Translations under genes and position numbers: made by a program | Source of the DNA: Dysgonomonas sp. PF1-14 | GTDB lineage: Bacteria; Bacteroidota; Bacteroidia; Bacteroidales; Dysgonomonadaceae | Reading direction: 5' to 3' | NCBI RefSeq assembly: GCF_029892965.1 | Contig: NZ_JARXWN010000005.1 | Span: 124,001 to 188,000, forward strand | DNA: 64,000 nucleotides | Notes under the pieces: model-generated | Seen by the model: only the letters and a program-made list of their open reading frames with translations | Databases searched by the model: none | Told to the model about the DNA's origin: nothing | Shown here: in pieces, positions 1 to 9,718 of the stretch | Numbering within the stretch: the stretch's first letter is position 1 | How the letters are laid out: each line of letters begins with the position of its first letter

Positions 1-24
1 ATAATAAAAAACACTAGACTTAGC

Positions 25-1083
25 TCACGCTAACGTTATTTCGTTGTCTAAATATACATCCTGAATAGCATTTATCAGTTCTACGCCTTCTTTCATCGGG
101 CGCTGGAAAGCTTTGCGTCCGCATATCAGCCCCATACCTCCGGCACGTTTGTTCACAACGGCTGTATATACGGCATCTTTGAGGTCAGAAGCTCCATGTG
201 ATTCACCGCCTGAATTGATTAGTCCTACACGTCCCATATAACCGTTTGCTACCTGATAACGGCACAGGTCGATCGGGTGATCGGAGGCCAGTTCGGTGTA
301 CATACGCTCGTCCCATTTGCTGAAATTGATGGCTTTAAATCCACCGTTGTTTGTTGGCAGCTTTTGTTTAACAATATCTGCTTTAATGGTTACACCTATA
401 TGGTTTGCCTGACTAGTCATATCTGCCGAACTGTGATAGTCTACACCATCCTTTTTGAAGTCACTGTTTCGCAGGTAACACCATAGTATGGTTACCATTC
501 CCAGCTCGTGTGCATACTCGAATGCTTTGGCAATATCAACAATCTGGCGGCGACTTTGTTCAGATCCGAAGTAAATAGTTGCCCCTACGGCAGCGGCTCC
601 CATGTTCCAGGCTTCTTTGATTGTACCAAATAATACCTGATCGTAGCTTGTAGGGTAGGATAGAAGCTCATTATGGTTGATCTTTACCACAAATGGTATT
701 TTATGAGCATACTTCCGCGCTACGGAACCTAGTACTCCATAAGTAGAGGCTACAGCACTACACCCCGACTCAAGTGCCAGTTTAACGATATTCTCTGAGT
801 CGAAATATATGGGGTTGGGGGAAAAAGAGGCTCCGGCTGAATGTTCGATATCCTGATCGACAGGTAATATAGATAAATATCCGGTGTTGGCCAGACGCCC
901 ATGTCCTAATAAGCGTTGAAAATTGTTCAGTGTAGGAATATTACGGTCGCTATCTATCCATACATTGTCTATTATATTGGGTTGTGGAGCATGAATCAAC
1001 GATTTGTCAATAGTTTTACTAACGTGTCCAAGCAGATATTCAGCCTGATCTCCCAAAAGGGCAGTGATTTTTGAATTTGCCAT
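25..1083 (-). CDS. fbaB: Class I fructose-bisphosphate aldolase (DhnA/FbaB type)
   Basis: Cleaves fructose-1,6-bisphosphate to glyceraldehyde-3-phosphate and dihydroxyacetone phosphate in cytosolic glycolysis and gluconeogenesis, through a Schiff-base lysine. The 352-residue protein has the DhnA-type barrel signatures: FVVKINHNE near residue 133, [10 protein letters not shown] with candidate Schiff-base Lys about residue 239, and the phosphate-binding INSGGESHG near 290. An upstream in-frame start would add 24 hydrophobic residues. I chose the ATG at 1083 because [11 protein letters not shown] matches a normal cytosolic N-terminus. It stands alone, divergent from the next gene across 229 bp. 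The family call is firm; the exact catalytic lysine is by analogy to archaeal-type aldolases. Confidence 0.9.
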   Translation of the reverse strand: MANSKITALLGDQAEYLLGHVSKTIDKSLIHAPQPNIIDNVWIDSDRNIPTLNNFQRLLGHGRLANTGYLSILPVDQDIEHSAGASFSPNPIYFDSENIVKLALESGCSAVASTYGVLGSVARKYAHKIPFVVKINHNELLSYPTSYDQVLFGTIKEAWNMGAAAVGATIYFGSEQSRRQIVDIAKAFEYAHELGMVTILWCYLRNSDFKKDGVDYHSSADMTSQANHIGVTIKADIVKQKLPTNNGGFKAINFSKWDERMYTELASDHPIDLCRYQVANGYMGRVGLINSGGESHGASDLKDAVYTAVVNKRAGGMGLICGRKAFQRPMKEGVELINAIQDVYLDNEITLA

Positions 1084-1246
1084 AATTTTATATATTATTT
1101 TATGATAATCCAGTTGTAATAATAGAACAAAACAGAGTAGCTTTAGTTTAAACACCGAATGTTATTTTGCAAAAAGCGAAAGATTATTTAACATATTCTC
1201 GTTATTTATAACGTGTCAAAATAATTCAAAAGTTAAAATATTTTGC

Positions 1247-1254
1247 TATCTTTG
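1247..1254 (+). promoter_or_regulatory. Bacteroidetes -7 box (TATCTTTG)
   Basis: An exact TAnnTTTG box lies 58 nt before the start at 1313. No TTG or TTTG sits at the expected distance upstream, so only the -7 half is supported. Confidence 0.4.
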
Positions 1255-1312
1255 CTTGATCTGTCAAAAAGAATTCACTTTTTTGTATTAATTTAACCAT
1301 ATATAGAACATT

Positions 1313-3046
1313 ATGTTACATGAATTTACGCTTTCCAGAGGAAGAGCCATGATCAACTTCACGCTCAAATATTGTGATACGAAACAAAAACTTCTGAACA
1401 GTTTTGGTTTCAGGCGTGTAGTTGAATCATTCATCAAAATAGTTTTAAAGAAAGACGAAGTTGTACTATACGACTACTATACAGAGCATTTCGGCAGTGA
1501 AGACGAAGTGGTAGACTCAATGATAGAAGTATTTAAACTGCTGACAGTATTCAATATAGAGGAAGTCATTGCTGTAGATAACAAATACTCTAGATTCTTC
1601 GAAGATAAAGACCTCTTTATAGAAGTCACTGAGCTGCTCCTTGCTTACTGGAAAAGACTCGAACGCTACACTATCGTAAGAAACAACAGAGTAGGGGACG
1701 GACTTCAGAATGTGCGTTTCATTCAGGCAAACGATATGTTCAACGAACTGATACTGTCTACCGGACGCCGCATTCAGGCCACTGTAAACGGATACGAAAC
1801 TCGTGTCTATCGTCAGTCTACAGCCGGAGCCAATGCCGGACTCACACTGAATGATGTAAGCTGGAATTGTCCGATAGAATATAAAGGATTGGCTTCTATA
1901 CCATTTATCAGTACAGTTGTTTTCCAACCACCATACATCTCATATACAAAGCGTAATACACGTGACGGTATCTTTCAGGAGCACCAGCAGAATCCATTGC
2001 TGAATGTAGTGCTGAATGAAGACGACTGGTTTGTATTCCCTGCCAAAGTAGGAAATATGCTCACATTTGTATATTTCCACAAAGACTTTATGGTACACGG
2101 TATAGGACTGGCTAACCTGTTCGAACTGGCTACCGAGACAGAGTACATCGGCAAAAAGCCTGATATGATCTATGTATTCGGCTATCCTGACGGCTTCGAA
2201 GAAAAACGTACCTTCTACTACAAAGACAAGAAGAACGATATACTGGTAGGCTATGCCAACTATTGCGATGATATAGACTATTTCGGCTATATGAAGAAGA
2301 TGCTCCTTACGTTGCACAATGTGAAACAGATAGAACAACAACGCCTGCCTATACATGGTGCTATGGTGAACATCGTTTTACGCAATGGCAAAGAATCCAA
2401 TATTATCATAGTTGGTGATAGTGGGGCAGGAAAGTCTGAGAGCCTTGAAGCGTTCCGTACGTTGAATGAAAATTATATACGCCACATGCGTGTGATTTTT
2501 GACGACATGGGCTACCTTAAAAAAGAAGATGATGGCACGATCAAAGCCTATGGAACCGAAATCGGCGCTTTTGTGCGTGTTGACGACCTCGATCCGGCTT
2601 ATGCCTTCGAACAGCTCGACAAAGGTGTATATACCAATATGGACAGGGTGAATGCGCGTGTTACAATACCTATTTCAACATATAAAATCATCTCGAAAGG
2701 TTATCCGATAGACTACTTCCTGTATGCCAACAATTACAATGAAGCCGACAAGAAGATACTTATCTATAATGATCTGGATAAGGCAATTACCATATTCGAA
2801 GACGGTGCGCGTAAAGCGAAAGGCACAACTACCGAAAAAGGCCTTGTTAAGTCTTATTTTGCTAATCCGTTCGGTCCTGTACAGGAACGTGAAGCTACAG
2901 AGAAGCTTGTTCGCTCATACTTCAAAGACATGAAAACTGCCGGAGTACAGATAGGTGAAATGCACACATCGCTGGCTATTGATGGTAAAACAAAAGACGG
3001 ACCTCGTGAGGCTGCCGAAGAACTGTTTACCCTGATCAACGAATAA
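1313..3046 (+). CDS. Large protein with HPr-kinase/PEPCK-like P-loop domain
   Basis: 577 residues without signal peptide or membrane segment. Residues 347-376 carry an IHGA segment followed by the P-loop GDSGAGKSE (368-376), the form typical of HPr kinase/phosphorylase and related PEPCK-fold kinases. FDDMG at 396-400 could supply acidic metal ligands. The first ~340 residues match nothing I recognise, so it is not a canonical HprK (about 310 aa) or ATP-type PEPCK (about 530 aa). The likely activity is nucleotide-dependent phosphorylation of a protein or small molecule; the substrate is unknown. It is monocistronic, ending in a strong terminator. Start: first ATG, with an AT-rich leader; M13 is an alternative. 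Confidence 0.6.
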   Translation: MLHEFTLSRGRAMINFTLKYCDTKQKLLNSFGFRRVVESFIKIVLKKDEVVLYDYYTEHFGSEDEVVDSMIEVFKLLTVFNIEEVIAVDNKYSRFFEDKDLFIEVTELLLAYWKRLERYTIVRNNRVGDGLQNVRFIQANDMFNELILSTGRRIQATVNGYETRVYRQSTAGANAGLTLNDVSWNCPIEYKGLASIPFISTVVFQPPYISYTKRNTRDGIFQEHQQNPLLNVVLNEDDWFVFPAKVGNMLTFVYFHKDFMVHGIGLANLFELATETEYIGKKPDMIYVFGYPDGFEEKRTFYYKDKKNDILVGYANYCDDIDYFGYMKKMLLTLHNVKQIEQQRLPIHGAMVNIVLRNGKESNIIIVGDSGAGKSESLEAFRTLNENYIRHMRVIFDDMGYLKKEDDGTIKAYGTEIGAFVRVDDLDPAYAFEQLDKGVYTNMDRVNARVTIPISTYKIISKGYPIDYFLYANNYNEADKKILIYNDLDKAITIFEDGARKAKGTTTEKGLVKSYFANPFGPVQEREATEKLVRSYFKDMKTAGVQIGEMHTSLAIDGKTKDGPREAAEELFTLINE

Positions 3047-3070
3047 AATTCAATTAGATCTCATATGTGA

Positions 3071-3100
3071 AAAGCTCTCTGTTATACAGGGAGCTTTTTT
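3071..3100 (+). terminator. Rho-independent terminator
   Basis: The stem AAAGCTC-T-CTGT pairs with ACAG-G-GAGCTTT (one G-U), with a three-base loop and a run of six T. It ends the transcript of the P-loop gene. Confidence 0.85.
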
Positions 3101-3226
3101 AGTTAGCGATCTGATGTTTTTCGCTTTACGTGAGATGATTTAAACAATAATCAATAAATATATTTAGCAAAAATTCAATTACATGAAATTAATTTCAATA
3201 AAAACTAAATAATATTTATTCATATG

Positions 3227-3257
3227 TTGATATTATTAATATTATCATATATATTTG
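3227..3257 (+). promoter_or_regulatory. Promoter TTG-N20-TATATTTG
   Basis: TTG at 3227-3229 and TATATTTG at 3250-3257 are separated by 20 nt, a full match to the Bacteroidetes housekeeping promoter. It lies 17 nt before the DUF2089 gene and should drive the three-gene unit to 5114. The rest of the intergenic stretch is featureless AT-rich DNA. Confidence 0.65.
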
Positions 3258-3274
3258 TAAAAAATATATGAATT

Positions 3275-3538
3275 ATGTTACCCTGTAATTGTCCGAGTTG
3301 CCAATCGCAACTAAAAGTAAAAAGCCTGAAATGTGAAAATTGCGGCACCGAAGTACATGGCCTTTACGAATTGCCTGTATTGACGCGCCTGTCGGTCGAA
3401 GAACAAGACTTTGTCCTCAAGTTTGTAAAAAATAGCGGAAGCCTCAAAGATATGGCTAAGCTGTTGGGACTGAGTTATCCTACTGTGAGAAATTTGCTGG
3501 ATGATATAATCAAAAAACTTAACAGCTATGAAAAATAA
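3275..3538 (+). CDS. DUF2089 family zinc-ribbon/HTH regulator
   Basis: An 87-residue probable DNA-binding protein. An N-terminal zinc ribbon (C6-x2-C9 and C20-x2-C23) is followed by a C-terminal helix-turn-helix (about residues 40-80, with LLGLSYPTVRNLLDDII) resembling sigma-factor region 4. This is the standard DUF2089 arrangement, with a normal length. The next gene, a Yip1-like membrane protein, starts inside its last codons (11-nt overlap), so the two are translationally coupled. The regulator probably acts on its own operon; no targets are visible. Confidence 0.8.
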   Translation: MLPCNCPSCQSQLKVKSLKCENCGTEVHGLYELPVLTRLSVEEQDFVLKFVKNSGSLKDMAKLLGLSYPTVRNLLDDIIKKLNSYEK

Positions 3539-4136
3539 ATCGACTATCGTAATATGGCTATTCAGACCATTTACTTACATTGCCGGAGTAAAAGCATTAT
3601 TGGCGGGCATTGCCGTTATGGCATTGATATCTATATTAGGTTATCTGAGTTATACTCATTTTGACGGAATTATAGATATACATCTCAATTGCCTGAGTTC
3701 TCCGACACCTTATATTATCCATGCATTCTATCAGTTATCTACCTTAATTATACTTACAGCTGTATTCTATATTACAGCTCGTGTCGCATCCAAATCGGAA
3801 ACACGCCTTATCGATATTGCCGGAACGATGGCATTGTCGCAAGCTCCCCTTATAATAGCGGCATTGTTAGGCTTTATTCCCTCATTTCATGTATGTATAG
3901 AAAGTCTGAATACGGATATTATAACTGTACTACAGGCAAATATTATACCTGTAATGATCAGTGCTGTTGTATTTATGATATTCTCCATCTGGTCTATCAT
4001 ACTCAAGTATAATGCTTATTCCGTATCGGCAAACCTGAAAGGGGCAAAGGCATGGATATCATTCGCTGTGGCATTGCTAATTTGTGAAATAATATCCAAA
4101 ATAGTCCTTTATCAGATTGTACCACTAATAAAATAA
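3528..4136 (+). CDS. Yip1-like integral membrane protein
   Basis: A 202-residue inner-membrane protein with about five hydrophobic helices (near residues 20-42, 60-85, 98-118, 130-155 and 170-195) and the layout of the Yip1/DUF1282 family. No catalytic residues are evident. It overlaps the DUF2089 regulator by 11 nt and lies 9 nt before a secreted hydrolase, so the three form one operon. It may be a membrane partner of either neighbour; its function is unknown. Confidence 0.6.
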   Translation: MKNKSTIVIWLFRPFTYIAGVKALLAGIAVMALISILGYLSYTHFDGIIDIHLNCLSSPTPYIIHAFYQLSTLIILTAVFYITARVASKSETRLIDIAGTMALSQAPLIIAALLGFIPSFHVCIESLNTDIITVLQANIIPVMISAVVFMIFSIWSIILKYNAYSVSANLKGAKAWISFAVALLICEIISKIVLYQIVPLIK

Positions 4137-4145
4137 ATAAGTCTT

Positions 4146-5114
4146 ATGAAAAATATAATTATTACAATAGTTTGTCTGCTTTTATTGGTATCGACATCGC
4201 TCTCTGCTCAATTAATTATTGCAGAAACCCCCATCTCCTTAAAAACATCATCAGGAGACATACATGGAACATTGAAAGTGCCTTATATTGTTGATAGTAA
4301 ACAAACTCCCGTTGTTCTCATCATTGCAGGCTCAGGCCCAACCGACAGGGACGGCAATAACCCGCAAATGAAAAACAACTCGCTGAAAATGCTTTCAGAT
4401 GGTTTGTATTATCATAACATAGCCTCCCTTTGCTTTGATAAACTTGGTATCGGCGAAAGCAAAGATGCAATGAAACAAGAATCCGACCTACGTTTCGAAG
4501 ACTATATTAATGATGTGCGCGGTTGGATCGACTTATTATCTGAAGATAAACGATTTTCCGAAATCATTATCGCCGGACATAGCGAAGGCTCATTGATAGG
4601 CATGATAGCCTCTGTAAACAATCCTAAAGTTTCCCGATATATATCATTAGCCGGATCGGGAAAACCCGCTGACGAAATACTGAGGGAACAGCTCGATAAG
4701 CAGTTGGCAACCCAGCCTGCCATAAAGGAGACTATGTTTTCGTATATTGATAAACTCAAAAAAGGCGAAACTATAGCAGATGTGCCTGTAGCATTCAATT
4801 CCCTCTTTCGTCCTAGTGTACAGCCCTACATGATTTCATGGTTCAAATACAATCCACAGGTCGAGGTAGGTAAACTAACCATCCCTGTGCTTATCGTACA
4901 AGGGACAACCGATATACAAGTTCCTGTCGAACATGCCGACTTGCTGGCTGCAGCTAATAAGGGATCGCAGAAAGTGATTATTAAAAATATGAACCATGTA
5001 CTCAAAGACTGTGAAAGCACCGATATGCAGCAACAAGTGAGCACTTACACCAATCCCGATATACCGATCAATAAAAGCCTGATAACAATTATATCCTATT
5101 TTATCAAACAATAA
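4146..5114 (+). CDS. Secreted alpha/beta hydrolase
   Basis: 322 residues with a signal peptide (residues 1-21, ending SLSAQ). The catalytic triad of the alpha/beta fold is visible: nucleophile Ser in GHSEGS (near residue 145), Asp in GTTDIQVP (near 255) and His in MNHVLKD (near 282), plus an oxyanion-type GSGPTDRDG near 60. It is probably a periplasmic esterase or acyl-peptide hydrolase-like enzyme; the substrate is unknown. It is the third gene of the DUF2089 operon, followed by a terminator. Confidence 0.8.
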   Translation: MKNIIITIVCLLLLVSTSLSAQLIIAETPISLKTSSGDIHGTLKVPYIVDSKQTPVVLIIAGSGPTDRDGNNPQMKNNSLKMLSDGLYYHNIASLCFDKLGIGESKDAMKQESDLRFEDYINDVRGWIDLLSEDKRFSEIIIAGHSEGSLIGMIASVNNPKVSRYISLAGSGKPADEILREQLDKQLATQPAIKETMFSYIDKLKKGETIADVPVAFNSLFRPSVQPYMISWFKYNPQVEVGKLTIPVLIVQGTTDIQVPVEHADLLAAANKGSQKVIIKNMNHVLKDCESTDMQQQVSTYTNPDIPINKSLITIISYFIKQ

Positions 5115-5124
5115 TACTAACGGG

Positions 5125-5149
5125 AGCGGCTCTAAATAAGCCGCTTTTC
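5125..5149 (+). terminator. Rho-independent terminator
   Basis: AGCGGCT pairs with AGCCGCT around a seven-base loop, followed by TTTT. It closes the DUF2089/Yip1/hydrolase operon. Confidence 0.75.
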
Positions 5150-5213
5150 ATTTTATTTATTAACACCTTTACTTTATTTTCTTTTCAGATTATTCATAAC
5201 TCAAATAATCTTA

Positions 5214-5221
5214 TAAATTTG
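5214..5221 (+). promoter_or_regulatory. Bacteroidetes -7 box (TAAATTTG)
   Basis: An exact TAnnTTTG box 46 nt upstream of the SWIM gene, the first gene of the MoxR/VWA cluster. There is no good -33 element. Confidence 0.4.
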
Positions 5222-5266
5222 TATTTGTCTTCGCACGAATGTAAACAAATACTATAAGATTAAATA

Positions 5267-6709
5267 ATGGAAATAACACAAAAGAAGATCGAGGAGCTTG
5301 CACCCAATGCCGATGCCGCCAAAAACGGACGCGATCTTGTAAAAAAGAACAAATTTGCCAATCTTAAAATTTCAGCTGAGAAAAACCTTATCTGGGGCGA
5401 ATGTGCCGGAAGCGGAAAGAATCCCTACTTTTGTTCGGCTGATTATATCGAAGAGAATAACCCCGTATTCAGATGTAATTGTCCAAGCCGTCAATTTCCA
5501 TGCAAACATGCCATAGGTCTACTATACGCTTATGAAGCCAATAGCGGGGCATTTGCTGTAGCCGATGTGCCCGAAGATATAACATCTAAGCGTGAGAAAA
5601 TAGAGAAAAAACAGGAAAAGAAAGCACAGGAAAAAGAGACAATAAAAGAGAAAGCCGAAAAACCGAAGAAAGTAAACAAGGCCGCCTTTATAAAAAAAGC
5701 AGACACACAGCTCGCCGGAATCGAAATAGCAGGCAAAATACTAAAAGATATAGTGCAGACCGGACTGTCGTCTGTAGATGCAAAGATCAGCCGCACACTA
5801 CAGGCACAGGTGAAAGAACTGGGTAATTACTATATTAATGGTATCCAGAGGGCATTCAACGACCTGTTGCTCGAACTGGGCGAAGGAGAAAACGAAGAAT
5901 ATACACGCGTTATCGACCAAATTAACTATATTTCCGCCCTGTTGAAGAAAAGTACAGCCTACCTCAATCTGCGGAAAGAAGATCCCGAAGCCGATCCGGA
6001 AATCGATTCGGCTATAGAAGAACAAATAGGCTATGTTTGGAAACTTATAGAACTGATGCAGTACGGACTATATGAAGAAAACGGCGAACTCGTGCAATTA
6101 TCTTTCAACAGCTACGACAATCCGGCACTCAAGGAATATGTAGACGAAGGTATCTGGCTCAATCTCAAATCGGGAAAACTATACAAGACCAAGAACTACA
6201 GACCATATCGTGCTGCCAAGTATATCAAAGAGGATAATAGCAGCTTCGATGTACTCCAACTCAAAGAAATGTTTATCTATCCCGGCGACCAGAACCCGCG
6301 CGTCCGCTGGGAACCCGAAGCTGTAAAAGAACGAATAATAGAGGTAAAAGACCTCACATCTATTCTGGCGCTTGCATCGGGCAACTATGCCGATACCATA
6401 AAGTCGGTGAAGAATACTATAAAGAACCCGTTGATGGATAAAAATCCGGTTGTATTGCTTACACTGCACAAAGCCTATCTGAATGGCGATAACCTTGTGA
6501 TAGAAGATAGCTTAGGCAATAAGTTGACACTGAAAGATATCCAGGAACAGAATATATCTTCGGCTACCAACCTAAAGGCTATACTGCCTGCAAATCCACA
6601 GGGTTTTGCTCTGGCTGTGATGATGAACAACGATGTGCAGACAGGATTATTGTCAGCTCAGCCTATGTCACTTATCACCCCTGAGAAAATAATCCGACTA
6701 CTTTACTAA
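5267..6709 (+). CDS. SWIM zinc-finger protein of the MoxR/VWA cluster (YehQ-like)
   Basis: 480 residues. The SWIM motif C70-x-C72-x6-C79-x-H81 is complete and should bind zinc and mediate protein or nucleic-acid contacts. Residues 105-140 are a highly charged Lys/Glu linker, likely helical. The C-terminal ~340 residues have no domain I recognise. First gene of the cluster, 48 nt before the HEAT-repeat gene. In E. coli a SWIM protein (yehQ) also neighbours MoxR, DUF5682 and VWA genes, which is the main basis for grouping; yehQ is longer as I recall. The function is unknown. Confidence 0.75.
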   Translation: MEITQKKIEELAPNADAAKNGRDLVKKNKFANLKISAEKNLIWGECAGSGKNPYFCSADYIEENNPVFRCNCPSRQFPCKHAIGLLYAYEANSGAFAVADVPEDITSKREKIEKKQEKKAQEKETIKEKAEKPKKVNKAAFIKKADTQLAGIEIAGKILKDIVQTGLSSVDAKISRTLQAQVKELGNYYINGIQRAFNDLLLELGEGENEEYTRVIDQINYISALLKKSTAYLNLRKEDPEADPEIDSAIEEQIGYVWKLIELMQYGLYEENGELVQLSFNSYDNPALKEYVDEGIWLNLKSGKLYKTKNYRPYRAAKYIKEDNSSFDVLQLKEMFIYPGDQNPRVRWEPEAVKERIIEVKDLTSILALASGNYADTIKSVKNTIKNPLMDKNPVVLLTLHKAYLNGDNLVIEDSLGNKLTLKDIQEQNISSATNLKAILPANPQGFALAVMMNNDVQTGLLSAQPMSLITPEKIIRLLY

Positions 6710-6757
6710 TCTCAATTTTGAAATCTTGATATATTGAAATTTTGAAACAATAAAAAT

Positions 6758-8599
6758 ATGAGACTACAACCATTATACGACCTCCAACAGGAAATCAACC
6801 GCTTATTCATTGCCGGAAGTAAATTTGCAAAAGGAGACCCGCGACTACAGAAACACATACCTGTACTGACTAAATTAGGCGAGAAAGCTCCTGTATTCAA
6901 AAAACTGGCAACAGATATCGAAGACCTATTGATTACCGATTCACAACAGTCAGCAGATAAGCTGATGTCGGTATCTACTTTGCTATATTCCGTTCTGTAT
7001 ACACAAGGCGACTCAGTAGAAACCGATGTGCAAGAAAGCGAACATATCCCCAATATCCCTATCGAAGAAGTAAATACGGAATATTCTTACTTGCAGCTGA
7101 AGCCTGTAATGCAAGCGCTCACTACCAGCAATTCAGGACGGTTGGAAATACTGAAAGATGCACTCGAACGCAATGTATTCAACGATTCGCGTACCTATCA
7201 GTACCTTGATGTTGCCTTAGGCGATAAATATACCGAACTGTGCGACTATGTGGAAAAAACAATCATACCGAAAGTCGGTAAACCCATTATCCCTTTCTTG
7301 CTGCAAAACTTCAGATATGAAGACAAGACTGAGCAAACAAGACGCTTGCGCCTTCTGTACCAGTTCGGTTATCCCAAACTACAGGGGATGATAGATAAGA
7401 TCATGGCAGAATCTCTGCCTGCTCTACAAGCCGAAGCTGTTATTATTATGGCAGATGATCCGAAGAACGAAGAACTGATTATAAAACTGGCCGACGATAA
7501 GAACAAACTTGTTCGTGAAGCTGCTTACAAAGCATTAGCAAAATACGGAACACGAACCAGTCTCGAAAAGCTGAAAGACATTTATATCAATAATAAAACC
7601 AAAGGCAATCAGGCGCCGATAGTGACAGCACTAGCTTCTTCGAAGCTTCCATTTTTTTTTCAGGAAGTTTTTGATCAGGTTAGCAAGTCGTTCGAAGAGT
7701 TCATAGCCCTCAATAAAGATGAAAAAGATAAAGTGCTGGTCGATAAACTGGAGAAATTAAGTGTCGATCTCGAAGTGTTTGAAAACAAAGGTACTCCGGA
7801 GGTCTTTGACTTTCTGGCAAAAGTGCTGAAAAGCAAAGAATACAACGATCTGGTATCAGCTAAAAAGAATTTGCTGGAGAATACGGCATTCCGTGTTACA
7901 CATGCTGCTATTGGTTGTCTCAATACATTCGATAAAGCTAAAGTAATAGCATTTTATGAGCAGCATATCGACTCTATCCCTAATGTTCACTGGCGATGGC
8001 CGTTGTGGAATAACTATTTTTATACGGCAGTAGAGTATGGCTATTCCAAAGAGAAAGTATTCGATACATTCGGTACGCAATTACGGAAATCGGTTAGCAT
8101 AGGTAGCCTCTACGATGTATATACCAATGGCAGCAACTATTACTATTATAACGATAAAGATGTAGAAGTCTTTACTGACAAGATTGATCCGCGTTGGACA
8201 GGATTGTTATATCCTCTGTTTGAAAACCGTAAGGCAAAATGGAACTATGAATATGATCAGGCTCTACAACTGATAAATGCAATGGAGCCGCAAAGTAAGA
8301 AATTTGATGAACATCTTATTTCTCTGACTAAAACTACCATGCCGGGCGATCAGATCACAATCTTCAAATTGCTCGTTTCGCGAAAGGTGAAAGGCTGTTT
8401 TGAAACCATATATTCTACTATCGAGCGATTCCCTAAAAATACATATTACTATGCGCTCAACAGATTGAAGAATATTGGTTTCTGGGCACAATTTCCGAAA
8501 GAATATGCAGCTAAATTCCGCCAATTATACGAAAAGAATAAGCTTGAAGTATATAACGATATAGCTGATGAAATAGAAACATCAACCCTAAATTCATAA
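6758..8599 (+). CDS. HEAT-repeat scaffold protein of the MoxR/VWA cluster
   Basis: 613 residues, cytosolic. Residues about 215-285 read as HEAT-like helical pairs (AEAVIIMADDP, REAAYKALAKYG), which suggests a solenoid scaffold. The N-terminal ~200 residues and the Tyr-rich C-terminus (NGSNYYYYNDKD near 460) are unassigned. It lies 17 nt before the MoxR gene, so it is probably co-translated. By context it may present substrates to, or bridge, the AAA+ and VWA proteins. No enzymatic motif is visible. Confidence 0.65.
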   Translation: MRLQPLYDLQQEINRLFIAGSKFAKGDPRLQKHIPVLTKLGEKAPVFKKLATDIEDLLITDSQQSADKLMSVSTLLYSVLYTQGDSVETDVQESEHIPNIPIEEVNTEYSYLQLKPVMQALTTSNSGRLEILKDALERNVFNDSRTYQYLDVALGDKYTELCDYVEKTIIPKVGKPIIPFLLQNFRYEDKTEQTRRLRLLYQFGYPKLQGMIDKIMAESLPALQAEAVIIMADDPKNEELIIKLADDKNKLVREAAYKALAKYGTRTSLEKLKDIYINNKTKGNQAPIVTALASSKLPFFFQEVFDQVSKSFEEFIALNKDEKDKVLVDKLEKLSVDLEVFENKGTPEVFDFLAKVLKSKEYNDLVSAKKNLLENTAFRVTHAAIGCLNTFDKAKVIAFYEQHIDSIPNVHWRWPLWNNYFYTAVEYGYSKEKVFDTFGTQLRKSVSIGSLYDVYTNGSNYYYYNDKDVEVFTDKIDPRWTGLLYPLFENRKAKWNYEYDQALQLINAMEPQSKKFDEHLISLTKTTMPGDQITIFKLLVSRKVKGCFETIYSTIERFPKNTYYYALNRLKNIGFWAQFPKEYAAKFRQLYEKNKLEVYNDIADEIETSTLNS

Positions 8600-8616
8600 C
8601 TCATAACCAACATACA

Positions 8617-9714
8617 ATGGCAGAAAAAAAAGAAGACGTATTGCGGCTACCCGCCGAACTACTATACGCACACGAACTAGAAGCACTGAAAGAAGAAGAT
8701 AAAAAAGAAGAAAAGCCGGCCGGATGGCAACTATCGCCCAAAGCTGTATTGAAATTCGTTATCGGCGGAAAAGCTAATGGCGTGGACATAAGACCTAAAT
8801 ACATAGGGCACGACCGTCTTGTAGAAATAGCTATTGCAACCCTGCTGACCGACCGTTCTCTTTTGCTGATCGGTGAACCGGGAACAGCAAAATCGTGGCT
8901 GTCCGAAAACCTTACGGCTGCTATCTGCGGCGATTCGGCAAAAGTAATACAAGGTACGGCAGGAACAAGCGAAGAGCATATCCGTTATTCGTGGAATTAT
9001 GCCATGCTGTTAGCTAATGGACCGTCAAACGAAGCTTTAATAAAAAGCCCTATCTACCGCGCAATGGAAACAGGATCGGTAGCTCGCTTCGAGGAAATAT
9101 CGCGTTGTGCATCCGAAGTACAGGATGCTTTGATCTCCATTATGTCCGAAAAAACGATTGCCATACCCGAACTCGGAAAAGAACTGCCTGCCCAACGCGG
9201 ATTCTCTATTATAGCAACTGCAAATACACGCGACAGGGGAGTAAATGATATGTCGTCGGCTCTGAAACGCCGTTTCAATATTATTGTACTGCCTGCTCCT
9301 GCAAATCTTGAAACCGAAGTTTCCATCGTAACGAAACGTGTTGCCGAAATATCGAGCAACTATCGACTGAAAGCCAACTTGCCGACAAACGAAGCTGTAG
9401 AAAAGATTGTTACCATCTTCCGCGAACTTCGTCAGGGCATGACGCTCGACGAAAAGCAAAAACTGAAATCGCCAAGTGGGGTGATTTCTACAGCCGAAGC
9501 CATTTCTCTTATCACCAACAGTATGGCACTAGCTGCCAGTTTTGGCAACGGAACCATCACCGACGAAGATATGGCTGCCGGATTGCAAGGTGCTGTTGTA
9601 AAAGACGAAGATAAGGACAAACTAGTATGGAAGGAATACCTCGAAAACGTGATGAAAAAACGCGGGGCTTCGTGGCGCGGATTATACAATACGTGCAGTG
9701 ATATAAACGGATGA
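8617..9714 (+). CDS. MoxR-family AAA+ ATPase (YehL-like)
   Basis: A 365-residue ATPase. Walker A is GEPGTAKS (86-93). The Walker B region reads ARFEEIS (156-162), with Glu-Glu instead of the usual Asp-Glu. Sensor 1 is ATANTRDRG (Asn203), and candidate arginine fingers are Arg218/219 in SSALKRRFN. MoxR proteins act with VWA partners as chaperones or cofactor-insertion machines; the VWA gene here is at 13814. A charged tail of about 35 residues precedes the AAA core. It lies 4 nt before the lipoprotein gene, so translational coupling is likely. Family call firm; client unknown. Confidence 0.9.
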   Translation: MAEKKEDVLRLPAELLYAHELEALKEEDKKEEKPAGWQLSPKAVLKFVIGGKANGVDIRPKYIGHDRLVEIAIATLLTDRSLLLIGEPGTAKSWLSENLTAAICGDSAKVIQGTAGTSEEHIRYSWNYAMLLANGPSNEALIKSPIYRAMETGSVARFEEISRCASEVQDALISIMSEKTIAIPELGKELPAQRGFSIIATANTRDRGVNDMSSALKRRFNIIVLPAPANLETEVSIVTKRVAEISSNYRLKANLPTNEAVEKIVTIFRELRQGMTLDEKQKLKSPSGVISTAEAISLITNSMALAASFGNGTITDEDMAAGLQGAVVKDEDKDKLVWKEYLENVMKKRGASWRGLYNTCSDING

Positions 9715-9718
9715 TAGA

